A stretch of DNA of 64,000 nucleotides from an uncultured Bacteroidota bacterium (lineage in GTDB: Bacteria > Bacteroidota > Bacteroidia > JABEUT01), in the NCBI GenBank assembly GCA_903863935.1, contig CAIPDV010000062.1, positions 23,387 to 87,386 of the forward strand, written 5' to 3'. The stretch's first letter is position 1, and the number at the start of each line of letters is the position of its first letter. Under the pieces are notes generated by a model. The model was given only the letters and a program-made list of their open reading frames with translations. It ran no database searches and had not been told where the DNA came from. A program made the translations under genes and the position numbers. Positions 56,237 through 64,000 of the stretch are shown here, piece by piece.

Positions 56237-58198
56237 TTATTTAGGCAGAACTTGTGCTAATACCTGCTGATTAACATTTACGGGATATTTTGCTTTCAGA
56301 TCTTTCAGCCATTGATCCATTAGGTAATTCTGATAATCGGTTGTTGCCAATCCTCTTACTTCGTCCAGTAATTTAGGCTGAGGCTGAAGGGTTGCTTTCG
56401 AATTTACAAAAACAATTTTTCCATCCTTTTCCATATCATTCGAAATGCCTATTGTCCAATTTGCATCAACCATCGGGTTATCGTTCTTTTCAAATTTATT
56501 TGAAGCTATAGAAACAGAATTTGCAGTTTTTCCATTGATGGCACTAAGGATTTCCTTGTCCGTTTTTCCTTCTTTTATCATCAATCTAACCTGGGTTGCA
56601 ATATCTTTGTTGGCACAAGTGTAAATGGATGCATCACAACGCTCTTTCCACATATAATCTGTTTTGTGCATGGCATGGAATTGTTTCAGGCCAGATGTAT
56701 CCTTCAAAGCTTTGGTCCATACCATTTGGTCGGTAATGTCGAAAAGCATAATACCATCTCTGTACTGCGAAATTTGTTCTGCAAATTTTGGATCTTCTTT
56801 TTCAAGGTGATCATTTTTGTATTGCAGAATTTCCTGGCGTACATATTTCGGATATAACATACTAAAAGCATAATCTCCGCCTTTATAAGCCCCAGGCATT
56901 TGGTTCTTTGCAACGAACATTGCAAAATCTTCTGCGGTATATGATTTATCACGAAGGGTAAATAAGGGTGATGTATGTCCTTTAGCTTTATCAATTGACC
57001 ATTTGCCTTTGTAGAATGATGAATCAATTAAACCTGCAAATTCTTTCTTTGCAGCAGGGTATTCGGTAAAATTATATTTCTTTTTTACTTCCGAAACCAA
57101 TACGTTCACAGATTCATCGGAACGGCTGTCTTTCATAACCCGGGTTGTAATTGCATCTTTAACTGAATCAAAAGGCAGCAATGGTTTTTTGCCTTCTAAC
57201 TTAATAATATGCCACCCAAATTCAGTTTTAACAGGTCCTGTAACATCGCCAATATTTTTGAGTTCAAACGAAGCTTTTTCAAACTCAGGAACCCTGGCCA
57301 TACGTCCTACACCAAACCATGGAATAACCCCGCCATGGCGTGAAGAAGATTGGTCTTGTGAAAACTTTTTTGCAAGGTCGGCGAAATCTTCCCCATGCTT
57401 AACTAATTGGTAAATAGAATCAACCTTGTCCTTTAATTTAATAGAGTCGGCCGGAGTCATTTTCGGTGTTGTGCGTATCATTATATGTGCCACTTCAATT
57501 TGGCCGACATCAGCACGTTTATCTATTACCTTGATAATATGATATCCGAATTGTGAGCGAACCGGCTTTGAAACATCACCTGTTTTGGTATTATAAGCAA
57601 CAGTTTCAAATGGATATACCATTCCTAAGCTGGTAAAATAACCCAGGTCACCACCCTTTTCTTTCGAATAAGTATCTTCTGAATATTTCTTAGCAGCATC
57701 TTCAAAGGTTGTATCGCCTTTCAAAATCTTGTTCCGTATGCCCATTATCTTGTTATAAGCTGCAAGTGAATCGGCAGGAGATGCATCAGTACCTACTTTA
57801 ATAAGGATATGTTTAGCCCTGATATCCCACTTAGTTCTTTCATACGCTTCTTTTATCAGTTTGCTTTCAACAAGGGTATCCCGCATTTTAGGTTCAGCAA
57901 GTTTCTGGCGGTATTCATTCATCTCCTGCTTAAAGGAAGGAGTGGTGTCAATACGTGCATCAATAGCGCAATTTACTTTCAGCCTGAATTCAATGAATAG
58001 CTTTAAATAATTATCAAGTGCTTTCGGATTTTTCAATGAATCCTTGGAAAGGTTGTTGTAATACATGGCTTTGAATTCACTTAATGCAACCGGGCGATTG
58101 CCTACGGTCATAAGAATTTGCGGATCACTTTGCTGTGCATAAGAACCCGTTGCCAACAAGGATAAAATAGAGCCGAGAATAATGTTACGTTTTATCAT
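56237..58198 (-). CDS. Periplasmic PpiC/SurA-type peptidyl-prolyl isomerase chaperone
   Basis: A 653-residue protein. Signal peptide 1-21. N-terminal SurA-like helical region (about 25-120), then two rotamase (parvulin) domains: the first starts IRAKHILIKVGTDASPADSLAAY (residues about 127-220, with SKEKGGDLGYFTS), the second IEVAHIMIRTTPKMTPADS (about 235-335, with HGGVIPWFGVGRM). The last 300 residues are an alpha-helical C-terminal domain unlike SurA. It probably escorts outer-membrane proteins through the periplasm. Its size is above SurA (about 430), consistent with Bacteroidota homologues. Confidence 0.9.
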   Translation of the reverse strand: MIKRNIILGSILSLLATGSYAQQSDPQILMTVGNRPVALSEFKAMYYNNLSKDSLKNPKALDNYLKLFIEFRLKVNCAIDARIDTTPSFKQEMNEYRQKLAEPKMRDTLVESKLIKEAYERTKWDIRAKHILIKVGTDASPADSLAAYNKIMGIRNKILKGDTTFEDAAKKYSEDTYSKEKGGDLGYFTSLGMVYPFETVAYNTKTGDVSKPVRSQFGYHIIKVIDKRADVGQIEVAHIMIRTTPKMTPADSIKLKDKVDSIYQLVKHGEDFADLAKKFSQDQSSSRHGGVIPWFGVGRMARVPEFEKASFELKNIGDVTGPVKTEFGWHIIKLEGKKPLLPFDSVKDAITTRVMKDSRSDESVNVLVSEVKKKYNFTEYPAAKKEFAGLIDSSFYKGKWSIDKAKGHTSPLFTLRDKSYTAEDFAMFVAKNQMPGAYKGGDYAFSMLYPKYVRQEILQYKNDHLEKEDPKFAEQISQYRDGIMLFDITDQMVWTKALKDTSGLKQFHAMHKTDYMWKERCDASIYTCANKDIATQVRLMIKEGKTDKEILSAINGKTANSVSIASNKFEKNDNPMVDANWTIGISNDMEKDGKIVFVNSKATLQPQPKLLDEVRGLATTDYQNYLMDQWLKDLKAKYPVNVNQQVLAQVLPK

Positions 58199-58239
58199 GG
58201 TTTCAATAAATTATACTTCCGATTTCTAAAAAAGAATCG

Positions 58240-58247
58240 CAAAAGTA
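58240..58247 (-). promoter_or_regulatory. -7 promoter box of the PpiC/SurA gene
   Basis: Minus-strand TACTTTTG, about 41 bp before the ATG at 58198. Confidence 0.5.
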
Positions 58248-58364
58248 ATAATTTTGATGAATTGAATAGGGGAAATGTAAAGCAATCATTTGATAAGGCA
58301 CTGTATACATGGTTTTTAGGCGGTAATGCAACATAGGAAGAATCAAATAACAATAACTTAGTCC

Positions 58365-58372
58365 TATATTTG
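58365..58372 (+). promoter_or_regulatory. -7 promoter box of the exonuclease gene
   Basis: TATATTTG, 44 bp before the ATG at 58417. Confidence 0.55.
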
Positions 58373-58416
58373 ACTATTCATTAATTCACGAATTACGATA
58401 ACAGCACTACAGAAGT

Positions 58417-59187
58417 ATGTCTACATTAAAATTGCACCGTGCCATTGCCTTCATTGACTTAGAAACAACAGGAATCAATATTGCTTCGGACAGGATTGTT
58501 GAAATCTCAGTTCTTAAATTAATGCCTGATGATACCACACAGACAGAGACTTTCAGGGTTAATCCAACCATCCCTATTCCGGCGGAGGTTTCGGCAATAC
58601 ATAGCATATTTGATAAGGATATTAAAGATTGCCCTACCTTTAAACAATTAGCGCCCGAGTTGTTGAAAATTTTGGAACATTGTGATTTGGCAGGATATAA
58701 TTCCAATAAGTTTGATATCCCACTTCTTGTTGAGGAGTTTCTAAGGGCCGATGTGGATTTTGATATTGAAAACCGAAAGTTTATTGATGTGCAGAATATC
58801 TTTCATAAGATGGAGCAACGCACTTTATCGGCCGCTTATAAATTTTATTGCCATAAAGATTTAACAGGGGCGCATGGAGCAGAGGCGGATGTTAAAGCAA
58901 CCTATGAAGTATTGAGGGCACAGTTGGAAAAATACGATAGTCTGGAAGGGAACGTAGCATTTTTAAGCAAGTTCAGTTCTGCGAATGATTCCGTTGACCT
59001 TGCCGGAAGAATTGTAAGAGATAAAAAGGGGATTGAGGTTTTTAATTTTGGAAAGCATAAAGGCAGACCTGTTGCAGAGATATTTAAAAGTGAACCATCT
59101 TATTATAACTGGATGATGGACGGAGATTTCCCGCTTTCTACCAAAAGGGTGATAACCAAACTAAGGTTGAAGGCATTTAATAAGTAA
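58417..59187 (+). CDS. DnaQ-like 3'-5' exonuclease
   Basis: A 256-residue protein. The exonuclease domain has motif I AIAFIDLETTGINIASDRIVE (Asp and Glu at about residues 13-15), motif II GYNSNKFDIPLL (about 91-102), and motif III AHGAEADVKATYEVL (about 147-160). These are the three acidic sites of the DnaQ/RNase T superfamily. The C-terminal end (NFGKHKGRPVAEIFKSEPSYYNWMMDG) is a small domain seen in Bacteroidota single-gene exonucleases. A role in DNA proofreading or repair is likely but not specific. Confidence 0.9.
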   Translation: MSTLKLHRAIAFIDLETTGINIASDRIVEISVLKLMPDDTTQTETFRVNPTIPIPAEVSAIHSIFDKDIKDCPTFKQLAPELLKILEHCDLAGYNSNKFDIPLLVEEFLRADVDFDIENRKFIDVQNIFHKMEQRTLSAAYKFYCHKDLTGAHGAEADVKATYEVLRAQLEKYDSLEGNVAFLSKFSSANDSVDLAGRIVRDKKGIEVFNFGKHKGRPVAEIFKSEPSYYNWMMDGDFPLSTKRVITKLRLKAFNK

Positions 59188-59257
59188 TGTCTTTTAAATT
59201 ATAATGGCTACTTGTTTTAATACAAATAGCTATATTCGCAACCCATTTCAAAAAATC

Positions 59258-59331
<74 letters not shown>

Positions 59332-59338
59332 CTTTCAA

Positions 59339-59974
59339 ATGAATAACAAGATCTCCAAAAATATTAAAACGGTCATATTTGACTTAGGCGGGGTTTTGTT
59401 TGATATTGATTATAGGTACACTCAACAAGCTTTTATGAAGCTTGGTGCAAAAACAGATTTCCACACGCTTTATTCCCAACAAAAGCAAGCCGGTATTTTT
59501 GATGAGTTTGAAAAAGGAAATATTTCTCCTGCCCAGTTCCGTGATGGATTAAAGAAATGGCTGCCCGACAGTATAACGGACGAACAGATTGACAATGCCT
59601 GGAACGCTTTATTGATAGGATTTCCGTTGGATAAAGTGGAATTACTTAGCAGTCTGAAAAAGAAATATAATTTATTCCTGCTTAGTAATACCAATGAAAT
59701 TCATTTGCCATTGGTGTTGAATATGATTGATGATGCACATGCCCCCGGGCAATTAGGAAAATTATTTATCAAGGAATATTACTCCTGCCGAATGGGTTTA
59801 CGTAAACCTGAGAAGTTAATTTATGAAAGGGTTTTAAATGAAAATAACCTTGATCCTTCCACTACATTGTTTATGGATGATATACCCCAGAACCTTGAAG
59901 GTGCACAATTGGCAGGTATTCAAACGTTACATTGCACTACAGAACTTAGCCTTAAAGATTATTTTGGAGAATAG
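59339..59974 (+). CDS. HAD-superfamily hydrolase (HAD-IA)
   Basis: A 211-residue protein. Motif I is VIFDLGGVLFDID (residues about 13-25, nucleophile Asp16), motif II the serine-threonine LLSNTNE (about 114-120), motif III Lys in MGLRKPEKLIYE (about 151-162), and motif IV LFMDDIPQN (about 178-186). It fits sugar-phosphate phosphatases or haloacid dehalogenases of subfamily IA. Substrate unknown. It begins 7 bp after the tRNA, so it may be read from the tRNA promoter. Confidence 0.88.
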   Translation: MNNKISKNIKTVIFDLGGVLFDIDYRYTQQAFMKLGAKTDFHTLYSQQKQAGIFDEFEKGNISPAQFRDGLKKWLPDSITDEQIDNAWNALLIGFPLDKVELLSSLKKKYNLFLLSNTNEIHLPLVLNMIDDAHAPGQLGKLFIKEYYSCRMGLRKPEKLIYERVLNENNLDPSTTLFMDDIPQNLEGAQLAGIQTLHCTTELSLKDYFGE

Positions 59975-59982
59975 GGTTTACC

Positions 59983-60564
59983 CTACCTGTCACGTACTGG
60001 CTGATTCTGCCATTCCCACTTGGGCCCAAGTATTAACCATTTATCCTTAATTCGGATAAAGGCATACATTTTAAGGTTATAGTGTTTCTGTTCCTTAGTT
60101 ATAACATCAATTTCAGCCCCACCTTTAATAATGGTTGTACTTCCCTTAAATTTTTTTGAAGGAACGGTATCAATTTTAAAAGTGCATGTAGACAAGTCAA
60201 CATTATCTTTGCTTATCATTTCCTGCAAACTTTTAAGTGATGTTTTATAGGCAGGAATAATTTTATGTGTCAATTCTTGTCTTGCACGGTCTACCTGTTT
60301 ATCAACCGTGGTTGAGGTGTCAGGAAACTCTTTTGCAATTTCAGTTGCAGCATAGGTAATTTCTTCATCTGTAATCAGGTACTGCATCATACCTGTGTCA
60401 TGTTGGGCAAAACTTTTCAGAAAAGCATTTGCCAATTCTTGTTCAGTGGCAAACCTTGATAGCTGTTGGTCATTTATTTTGGTGGCTTCCTTGCTTCTTG
60501 TATTACTACAGCATACGGCCAAACAAAGCGAGGATAATAGAAGTGTATTTTTTATAAAGTTCAT
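59983..60564 (-). CDS. Lipoprotein of unknown function
   Basis: A 193-residue protein. The signal contains a lipobox-like ALCLAVCC region (LLLSSLCLAVCCSNTRSKEA), so it is probably membrane-attached. Residues about 30-190 form a helical and beta mix with ALQEMISKDNVDLSTCTF-like and FKGSTTIIKGGAEIDVITKE segments; no named family. A TACATTTG box at 60599-60592 fixes the ATG at 60564, ruling out the longer frame. It converges with the HAD gene. Confidence 0.7.
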   Translation of the reverse strand: MNFIKNTLLLSSLCLAVCCSNTRSKEATKINDQQLSRFATEQELANAFLKSFAQHDTGMMQYLITDEEITYAATEIAKEFPDTSTTVDKQVDRARQELTHKIIPAYKTSLKSLQEMISKDNVDLSTCTFKIDTVPSKKFKGSTTIIKGGAEIDVITKEQKHYNLKMYAFIRIKDKWLILGPKWEWQNQPVRDR

Positions 60565-60591
60565 GAAGGTTAAAGAATGTTTGAGTTTGAA

Positions 60592-60599
60592 CAAATGTA
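60592..60599 (-). promoter_or_regulatory. -7 promoter box of the 60564 lipoprotein
   Basis: Minus-strand TACATTTG, 27 bp before the ATG at 60564. Confidence 0.6.
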
Positions 60600-60906
60600 A
60601 CTTTATTTGATTTCCAGATATAATCTGCAATTTGATGGTTGTGGAGCTCAAAAACTTATCCTTGTAGGCAAAAACTTGAATATTGTGAAAACAATTTGCT
60701 GGGAAAGGCCCGTCCAATAAAGAAACCGGAGCATAAAAAGATTCCAATTTAATAATAAAGGCAAACTATTAGAATTTAGGGTTTTTGTTATTAAAACTCA
60801 TACTAGCATTAAAATGGTATTAAAATTTGCAATTTTATTACACCAATGTTAATTGTGTATTAAGAATCGCTATATTAGCGGACAAATGTCATAAAAATGC
60901 ATCACC
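60600..60906. other. Intergenic spacer, nothing recognised
   Basis: About 300 bp between divergent genes. It is AT-rich with no RNA gene, operator or repeat that I can support; a near -7 sequence (TATATTAG) lies near 60870. Confidence 0.5.
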
Positions 60907-62760
60907 ATGAAAAAAACTCCCCTCGTACTAGCTCTCCTTCTGACAGCCTCAACATTAATGATGAAGGGTCAAAACGTTGCGATAAATACCACCGGTGCGC
61001 TTCCTAATGCATCTGCAATACTCGATTTAAGCAATTCTTCCAGTATGGCTTTTCTGCCTCCACAGGTGGCATTGACAAATATAAACACGCTTGCACCTGT
61101 ACCTGCACCGGGCCCTGCCGGTTTGGCAGTATATAGCACAACAGCACCAGTAGGCGGTGGTGGTATAGGCCTTTACTTTTGGGATGGTGCTAAATGGAAT
61201 TACTTATCTACCGGTGCTGCTTCAACAGGTTGGGCAGTTACAGGTAACGCCGGGACTAATCCTGCTATTAATTTTGCAGGAACGTCTGATCCACAACCAT
61301 TTATTGTTAAAACCCAAGGTGTTGAACGTATGCGTTTCCTTGCAGGCGGAGGAGCTGGTATTGGAACAGCGACTCCTTTGAGTGGGGTTGACGTTAACGG
61401 TAGCATGGGTATCGGTACTTATGCCGGAACTGTAGCTGCTCCTGCAAACGGTGTGATTATTTCAGGAAAGGTTGGTATTGGAAATAGTGCCCCGGCTGCA
61501 AATGCAATATTAGACCTTACAAACACCGTATCTCCGAAAGGTTTCATGCCTCCACCAATGACTACGGCACAAAGAAATGCTTTAGTAGGCCCTACTGGTC
61601 TTATTATATTTAATACTACTACTAATTGTATTGAATATTATAACGGAGTAACATGGCAGCAGATAGCATGTCAGGCTTGTACTGCTCCACCTGCGACCCC
61701 TGGGGTTATAACTGGCACTATTACTCCTCAAATAAGTTCAACTTATACATACACTATCGCATCCGTTGCCGGTGCCTCATCTTATACATGGGCAGTAAGT
61801 GGTGTGGGTAATTCTATTGCCTCGGGGCAGGGAACAACCTCTGCTGGTATTTCTTTCGGTGCAACGGTGGGAACCTATACTATTACAGTTGTCGCCAATA
61901 ATGCATGTGGTTCCAGTGCTGCTTCAAGCCTGGTGGTTAATACAACAAACTGCTTGCACGGTACAATATCTTTTGCCTATTCAGGAGCCACACAACCGTG
62001 GACTGTTCCGCCGTGTATTACTTCTATTACAATAACGGTAAAAGGTGGTTCCGGAGCGGCCAACATAGGTAATACTTCTACGGGCGGATTGGGTGGTACA
62101 TCTGTCGGTACGCTTACGGTTGTGGGAGGCCAGGTTCTTCAAGTTAATGTTGGAGGAGCAGGTAGCGGAACAGCAGGCGGTTGGAATGGAGGCGGTGCCG
62201 GTGGTTTGTATGGTGCTTGCGCAGGTGGTTCGGTAAACCAATATGGCGGCGGCGGCGGCGGCGAAACAGATGTTCGTGTAGCTCCGTATGCAATTGTAAA
62301 TGCAGTTATAGTTGCCGGCGGCGGCGGCGGCGGCGGCGGTGATAGAATTGTTGGACAAGGTCCGGGTGCGGGCGGCGGCGGCGGCGCAGGCTGGTATGGC
62401 GGCGGCGGCGGCGGTGCTTATCAGGGCGGAGCCGGCGGCGGCGGAACACAAATAGCAGGTGGTGCTGCTGGTGCCACAGGCTTTGTAGGCTATGCCTGTG
62501 AAATTGCTTCTACTCCAGGAACCCAGGGTATTGGAGGGGTTGGAGCATATACAACTACGAATGGTCAGGGCGGCACAAATACCGGTGGAAATGCCGGAGG
62601 AGCAGGTGGAGGAGTAACCGGTACAGCTGGTACTGCTACACTAGTTAATTGGCAAGGCGGCGGCGGCGGCGGCGGCTCTTCCTATATTGGAGGTGTTACA
62701 GCGGCTACTACAACATCCGCATCAAATGCCGGAAATGGTTCTTGCACTATTGTTTATTAA
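60907..62760 (+). CDS. Secreted protein with tail-fibre-like start and glycine-rich C-terminal region
   Basis: A 617-residue protein. Signal peptide 1-21. Residues about 22-110 and 195-260 carry ILDLSNSSSMAFLPPQ and ILDLTNTVSPKGFMPPPMTT, a repeat type seen at the start of large Bacteroidota surface proteins. Residues about 265-350 form a PKD-like or Ig-like domain (YTYTIASVAGASSYTWAVSG). The last 260 residues, from about 357 (QPWTVPPCITSITITVKGGS), are glycine-rich, up to nine consecutive Gly, and encoded partly by GGC runs. It has no T9SS sorting signal. Surface or biofilm role is likely. Confidence 0.75.
   Translation: MKKTPLVLALLLTASTLMMKGQNVAINTTGALPNASAILDLSNSSSMAFLPPQVALTNINTLAPVPAPGPAGLAVYSTTAPVGGGGIGLYFWDGAKWNYLSTGAASTGWAVTGNAGTNPAINFAGTSDPQPFIVKTQGVERMRFLAGGGAGIGTATPLSGVDVNGSMGIGTYAGTVAAPANGVIISGKVGIGNSAPAANAILDLTNTVSPKGFMPPPMTTAQRNALVGPTGLIIFNTTTNCIEYYNGVTWQQIACQACTAPPATPGVITGTITPQISSTYTYTIASVAGASSYTWAVSGVGNSIASGQGTTSAGISFGATVGTYTITVVANNACGSSAASSLVVNTTNCLHGTISFAYSGATQPWTVPPCITSITITVKGGSGAANIGNTSTGGLGGTSVGTLTVVGGQVLQVNVGGAGSGTAGGWNGGGAGGLYGACAGGSVNQYGGGGGGETDVRVAPYAIVNAVIVAGGGGGGGGDRIVGQGPGAGGGGGAGWYGGGGGGAYQGGAGGGGTQIAGGAAGATGFVGYACEIASTPGTQGIGGVGAYTTTNGQGGTNTGGNAGGAGGGVTGTAGTATLVNWQGGGGGGGSSYIGGVTAATTTSASNAGNGSCTIVY
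62244..62683 (+). repeat. Scattered GGC trinucleotide tracts in the glycine-rich gene
   Basis: At least five tracts of 5-8 GGC repeats (near 62247, 62319, 62371, 62400 and 62656). Neighbouring glycines use other GGN codons, and the genome is AT-rich, so these are expanded GGC microsatellites. In-frame slippage would change protein length by whole glycines. Confidence 0.9.
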
Positions 62761-62771
62761 AATCCCGGCTT

Positions 62772-63074
62772 ATGAAAAAATTGATGATTTTAACTGTATG
62801 CCTTATAGGGAGCACATCTTTATTTGCCCAGCAAGCGGATACCTTGAAAAGTAAACAAAAGGACGATGGTACTGTAAACATTACTTCCTCCGGCAATAAA
62901 GGCAATCATATTATTATTGCTGATGATGGCACTGTTGTCGGGAAAAAAATGGAAGTACATGATGCATCTGTTACAGTACAAGACACTATAACTATGAATG
63001 GGAAACGTGCTGTTGAATTTGAAGACGGCACGTGGAAATATTTGGGTGAAGGGAATAACCCAAGTAACAAATAA
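62772..63074 (+). CDS. Small secreted protein of unknown function
   Basis: A 100-residue protein with a signal peptide (MKKLMILTVCLIGSTSLFA). The mature region is charged (KSKQKDDGTVNITSSGNKGN) and ends with VEFEDGTWKYLGEGNNP. No family. It begins 12 bp after the glycine-rich gene and is likely co-transcribed; it may be its partner, but this is inferred. The frame extends 41 codons upstream into the previous gene, but the ATG at 62772 directly precedes the signal. Confidence 0.65.
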   Translation: MKKLMILTVCLIGSTSLFAQQADTLKSKQKDDGTVNITSSGNKGNHIIIADDGTVVGKKMEVHDASVTVQDTITMNGKRAVEFEDGTWKYLGEGNNPSNK

Positions 63075-63127
63075 AAATCGCAATCATTCGAATAGATATT
63101 AATACTGCTGATTTTTTAGGCAAATTT

Positions 63128-63162
63128 ACCCCGAGTAACGACTAAGTTTTCGGGGTTAATTT
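63128..63162. terminator. Bidirectional terminator between convergent genes
   Basis: ACCCCGA pairs with TCGGGGT (7-bp stem) with a 15-nt loop, followed by TAATTTTTA on the plus strand. It lies between the small secreted gene and methylmalonyl-CoA epimerase. Confidence 0.65.
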
Positions 63163-63168
63163 TTAGGT

Positions 63169-63576
63169 TTATCCGATAATTTCCTGACAAAGTTCAACCA
63201 GTACACCATTGGCACTTTTAGGATGAACAAAGCAGATAAGTTTATTATCTGCACCTCTTTTTGGTTGTTCAGATAATAAAGTAAAACCAAGTTTTTTTAA
63301 GTTTTCCATTTCGGCTACAATATCGTCGACCTCAAAAGCTATGTGGTGAAGCCCTTCTCCTTTCTTTTCAATAAATTTAGATATAGCACAATCAGGTGAT
63401 TTGCCTTCAAGTAGTTCAACTTTACTGTCTCCGGTTTTAAAGAAAGATGTCAATACCATTTCTGATTGAACTTCCTCACTTTTGTAAGGTTTTATACCTA
63501 ATAGGTTTGAATAAAGATCATTTGCCTGTTCAATATTTCTTACTGCAATTCCTATATGTTCTATTTTCTTTATCAT
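63169..63576 (-). CDS. mce: Methylmalonyl-CoA epimerase
   Basis: A 135-residue VOC-family enzyme. It begins MIKKIEHIGIAVRNIEQANDLYSNLLG (metal His8), has EGLHHIAFEVDDIVAEM (His about 77), and ends with GVLVELCQE (Glu about 129); these are the cobalt ligands and catalytic acid. It interconverts (R)- and (S)-methylmalonyl-CoA in propionate and succinate metabolism. The mutase subunits are not in the window. Length is normal. Confidence 0.94.
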   Translation of the reverse strand: MIKKIEHIGIAVRNIEQANDLYSNLLGIKPYKSEEVQSEMVLTSFFKTGDSKVELLEGKSPDCAISKFIEKKGEGLHHIAFEVDDIVAEMENLKKLGFTLLSEQPKRGADNKLICFVHPKSANGVLVELCQEIIG

Positions 63577-64000
63577 ATCTATATTTTGGTTTTTATCATA
63601 AATACAAAAATCATACTATTTTTTGGTTTTTGTTATGAAAACTTAATTAACCTTAAATGAAGCTACTTTACGGTGAAGGAGCGGTTTATTGATTTAAGTC
63701 ATTTTTAAGGGTAGCCATATAAATCAGTAAATCAATAGTATACTTTCTATATTTCAATAGTTTATGGAACTATTACACGATTTTCTTATTTTGATATTCT
63801 ATGTTAGAAAGGAGATTTTATGTGATAATTAAGAGAGTATATAAATATATTATATAATTTGGCAGCATCATTTTTACCTCTTTAATACCAAAGAGTCTTG
63901 CTTTACCAACAAGAAAAAGTGAATTGAAATTTTGGTACCCTAATAAACAATAATTAAATTCAAATTTAAACTCTTTCACTGAATCTTTATTTACGCAGTA
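63577..64000. other. Terminal spacer, nothing recognised
   Basis: The last 424 bp is AT-rich, without a stable RNA, tRNA, repeat or open frame that I can support. A gene beyond the window edge may be controlled from here. Confidence 0.5.

Noticed and set aside
58365..58410. Another heptamer repeat upstream of the exonuclease gene
   Set aside because: The ATTCATTA/ATTCACGA/ATTACGAT run has an 8-bp rather than a 7-bp pattern and only three units, so it was not included.
61981..62451. 156-codon minus-strand Ala-rich frame
   Set aside because: It is the antisense of GGC repeats in the glycine-rich gene.

Overview
The window comes from a chromosome of a member of the Bacteroidota, most likely a Chitinophagales or Sphingobacteriia-like lineage; this is inferred from gene content because no rRNA is present. 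Evidence: secreted proteins ending in type IX secretion (T9SS) sorting domains, a GH92 mannosidase, AT-rich DNA, few Shine-Dalgarno sites, and many Bacteroidota-type -7 boxes (TAnnTTTG) just upstream of start codons. Most of the window is housekeeping DNA on both strands, broken by small inserted modules.

Layout. 1-1.1 kb: start of an M28 peptidase, tRNA-Gly(CCC), a DoxX-like protein. 1.3-5.5 kb: a small accessory element with a large serine recombinase whose 3' end runs into a truncated tRNA-Pro copy beside the intact tRNA-Pro; it also carries a zinc-finger protein whose gene contains a 42-bp (4 x 10.5 bp) repeat array. 5.6-7.6 kb: TMTC-like membrane TPR protein. 7.6-11 kb: decayed accessory DNA (truncated vsr joined to the 3' half of a Sau3AI-type endonuclease gene, a fic gene between direct repeats, repeat-rich spacer). 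11-13.3 kb: nuoE and nuoF split by a 415-bp element with perfect 31-bp inverted repeats that encodes a four-helix bundle protein. 13.3-19.4 kb: NHL-repeat T9SS protein, sugar transporter, DinB protein, OmpA-like protein. 19.4-23.7 kb: a panD to thiL gene line, followed downstream by two small toxin-antitoxin-like modules, each bordered by another copy of the thiL 3' end. 23.7-33.3 kb: lipoprotein, GH92 enzyme, glycosyltransferase, YfhO protein, glycerophosphodiesterase. 33.4-45 kb: methyltransferase-glycosyltransferase fusion, VapBC-like pair, radA, a cytochrome c/copper monooxygenase T9SS protein, DUF420 protein, trpS, metH. 45-64 kb: tRNA-Val, prenyl synthase, epimerase, tatC, recX, lemA, a two-component system, an aminotransferase, a SurA/PpiC chaperone, an exonuclease, tRNA-CAT, a HAD hydrolase, a glycine-rich secreted protein and methylmalonyl-CoA epimerase.

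Three observations stand out. First, short degenerate tandem repeats with a 7-bp period but different words occur in at least eight places, next to start codons, between divergent genes and even inside a T9SS gene; one set forms the inverted repeats of the four-helix-bundle element. Second, three arrays of a CAAYGGAAA-like word repeat every 10-12 bp, about one DNA helical turn. Third, the thiL 3' end behaves as a recurrent insertion point, and one module there is a GNAT-fold protein with a 58-residue partner that may be an undescribed toxin-antitoxin pair. All functional statements are from reading the sequence; no searches were run.
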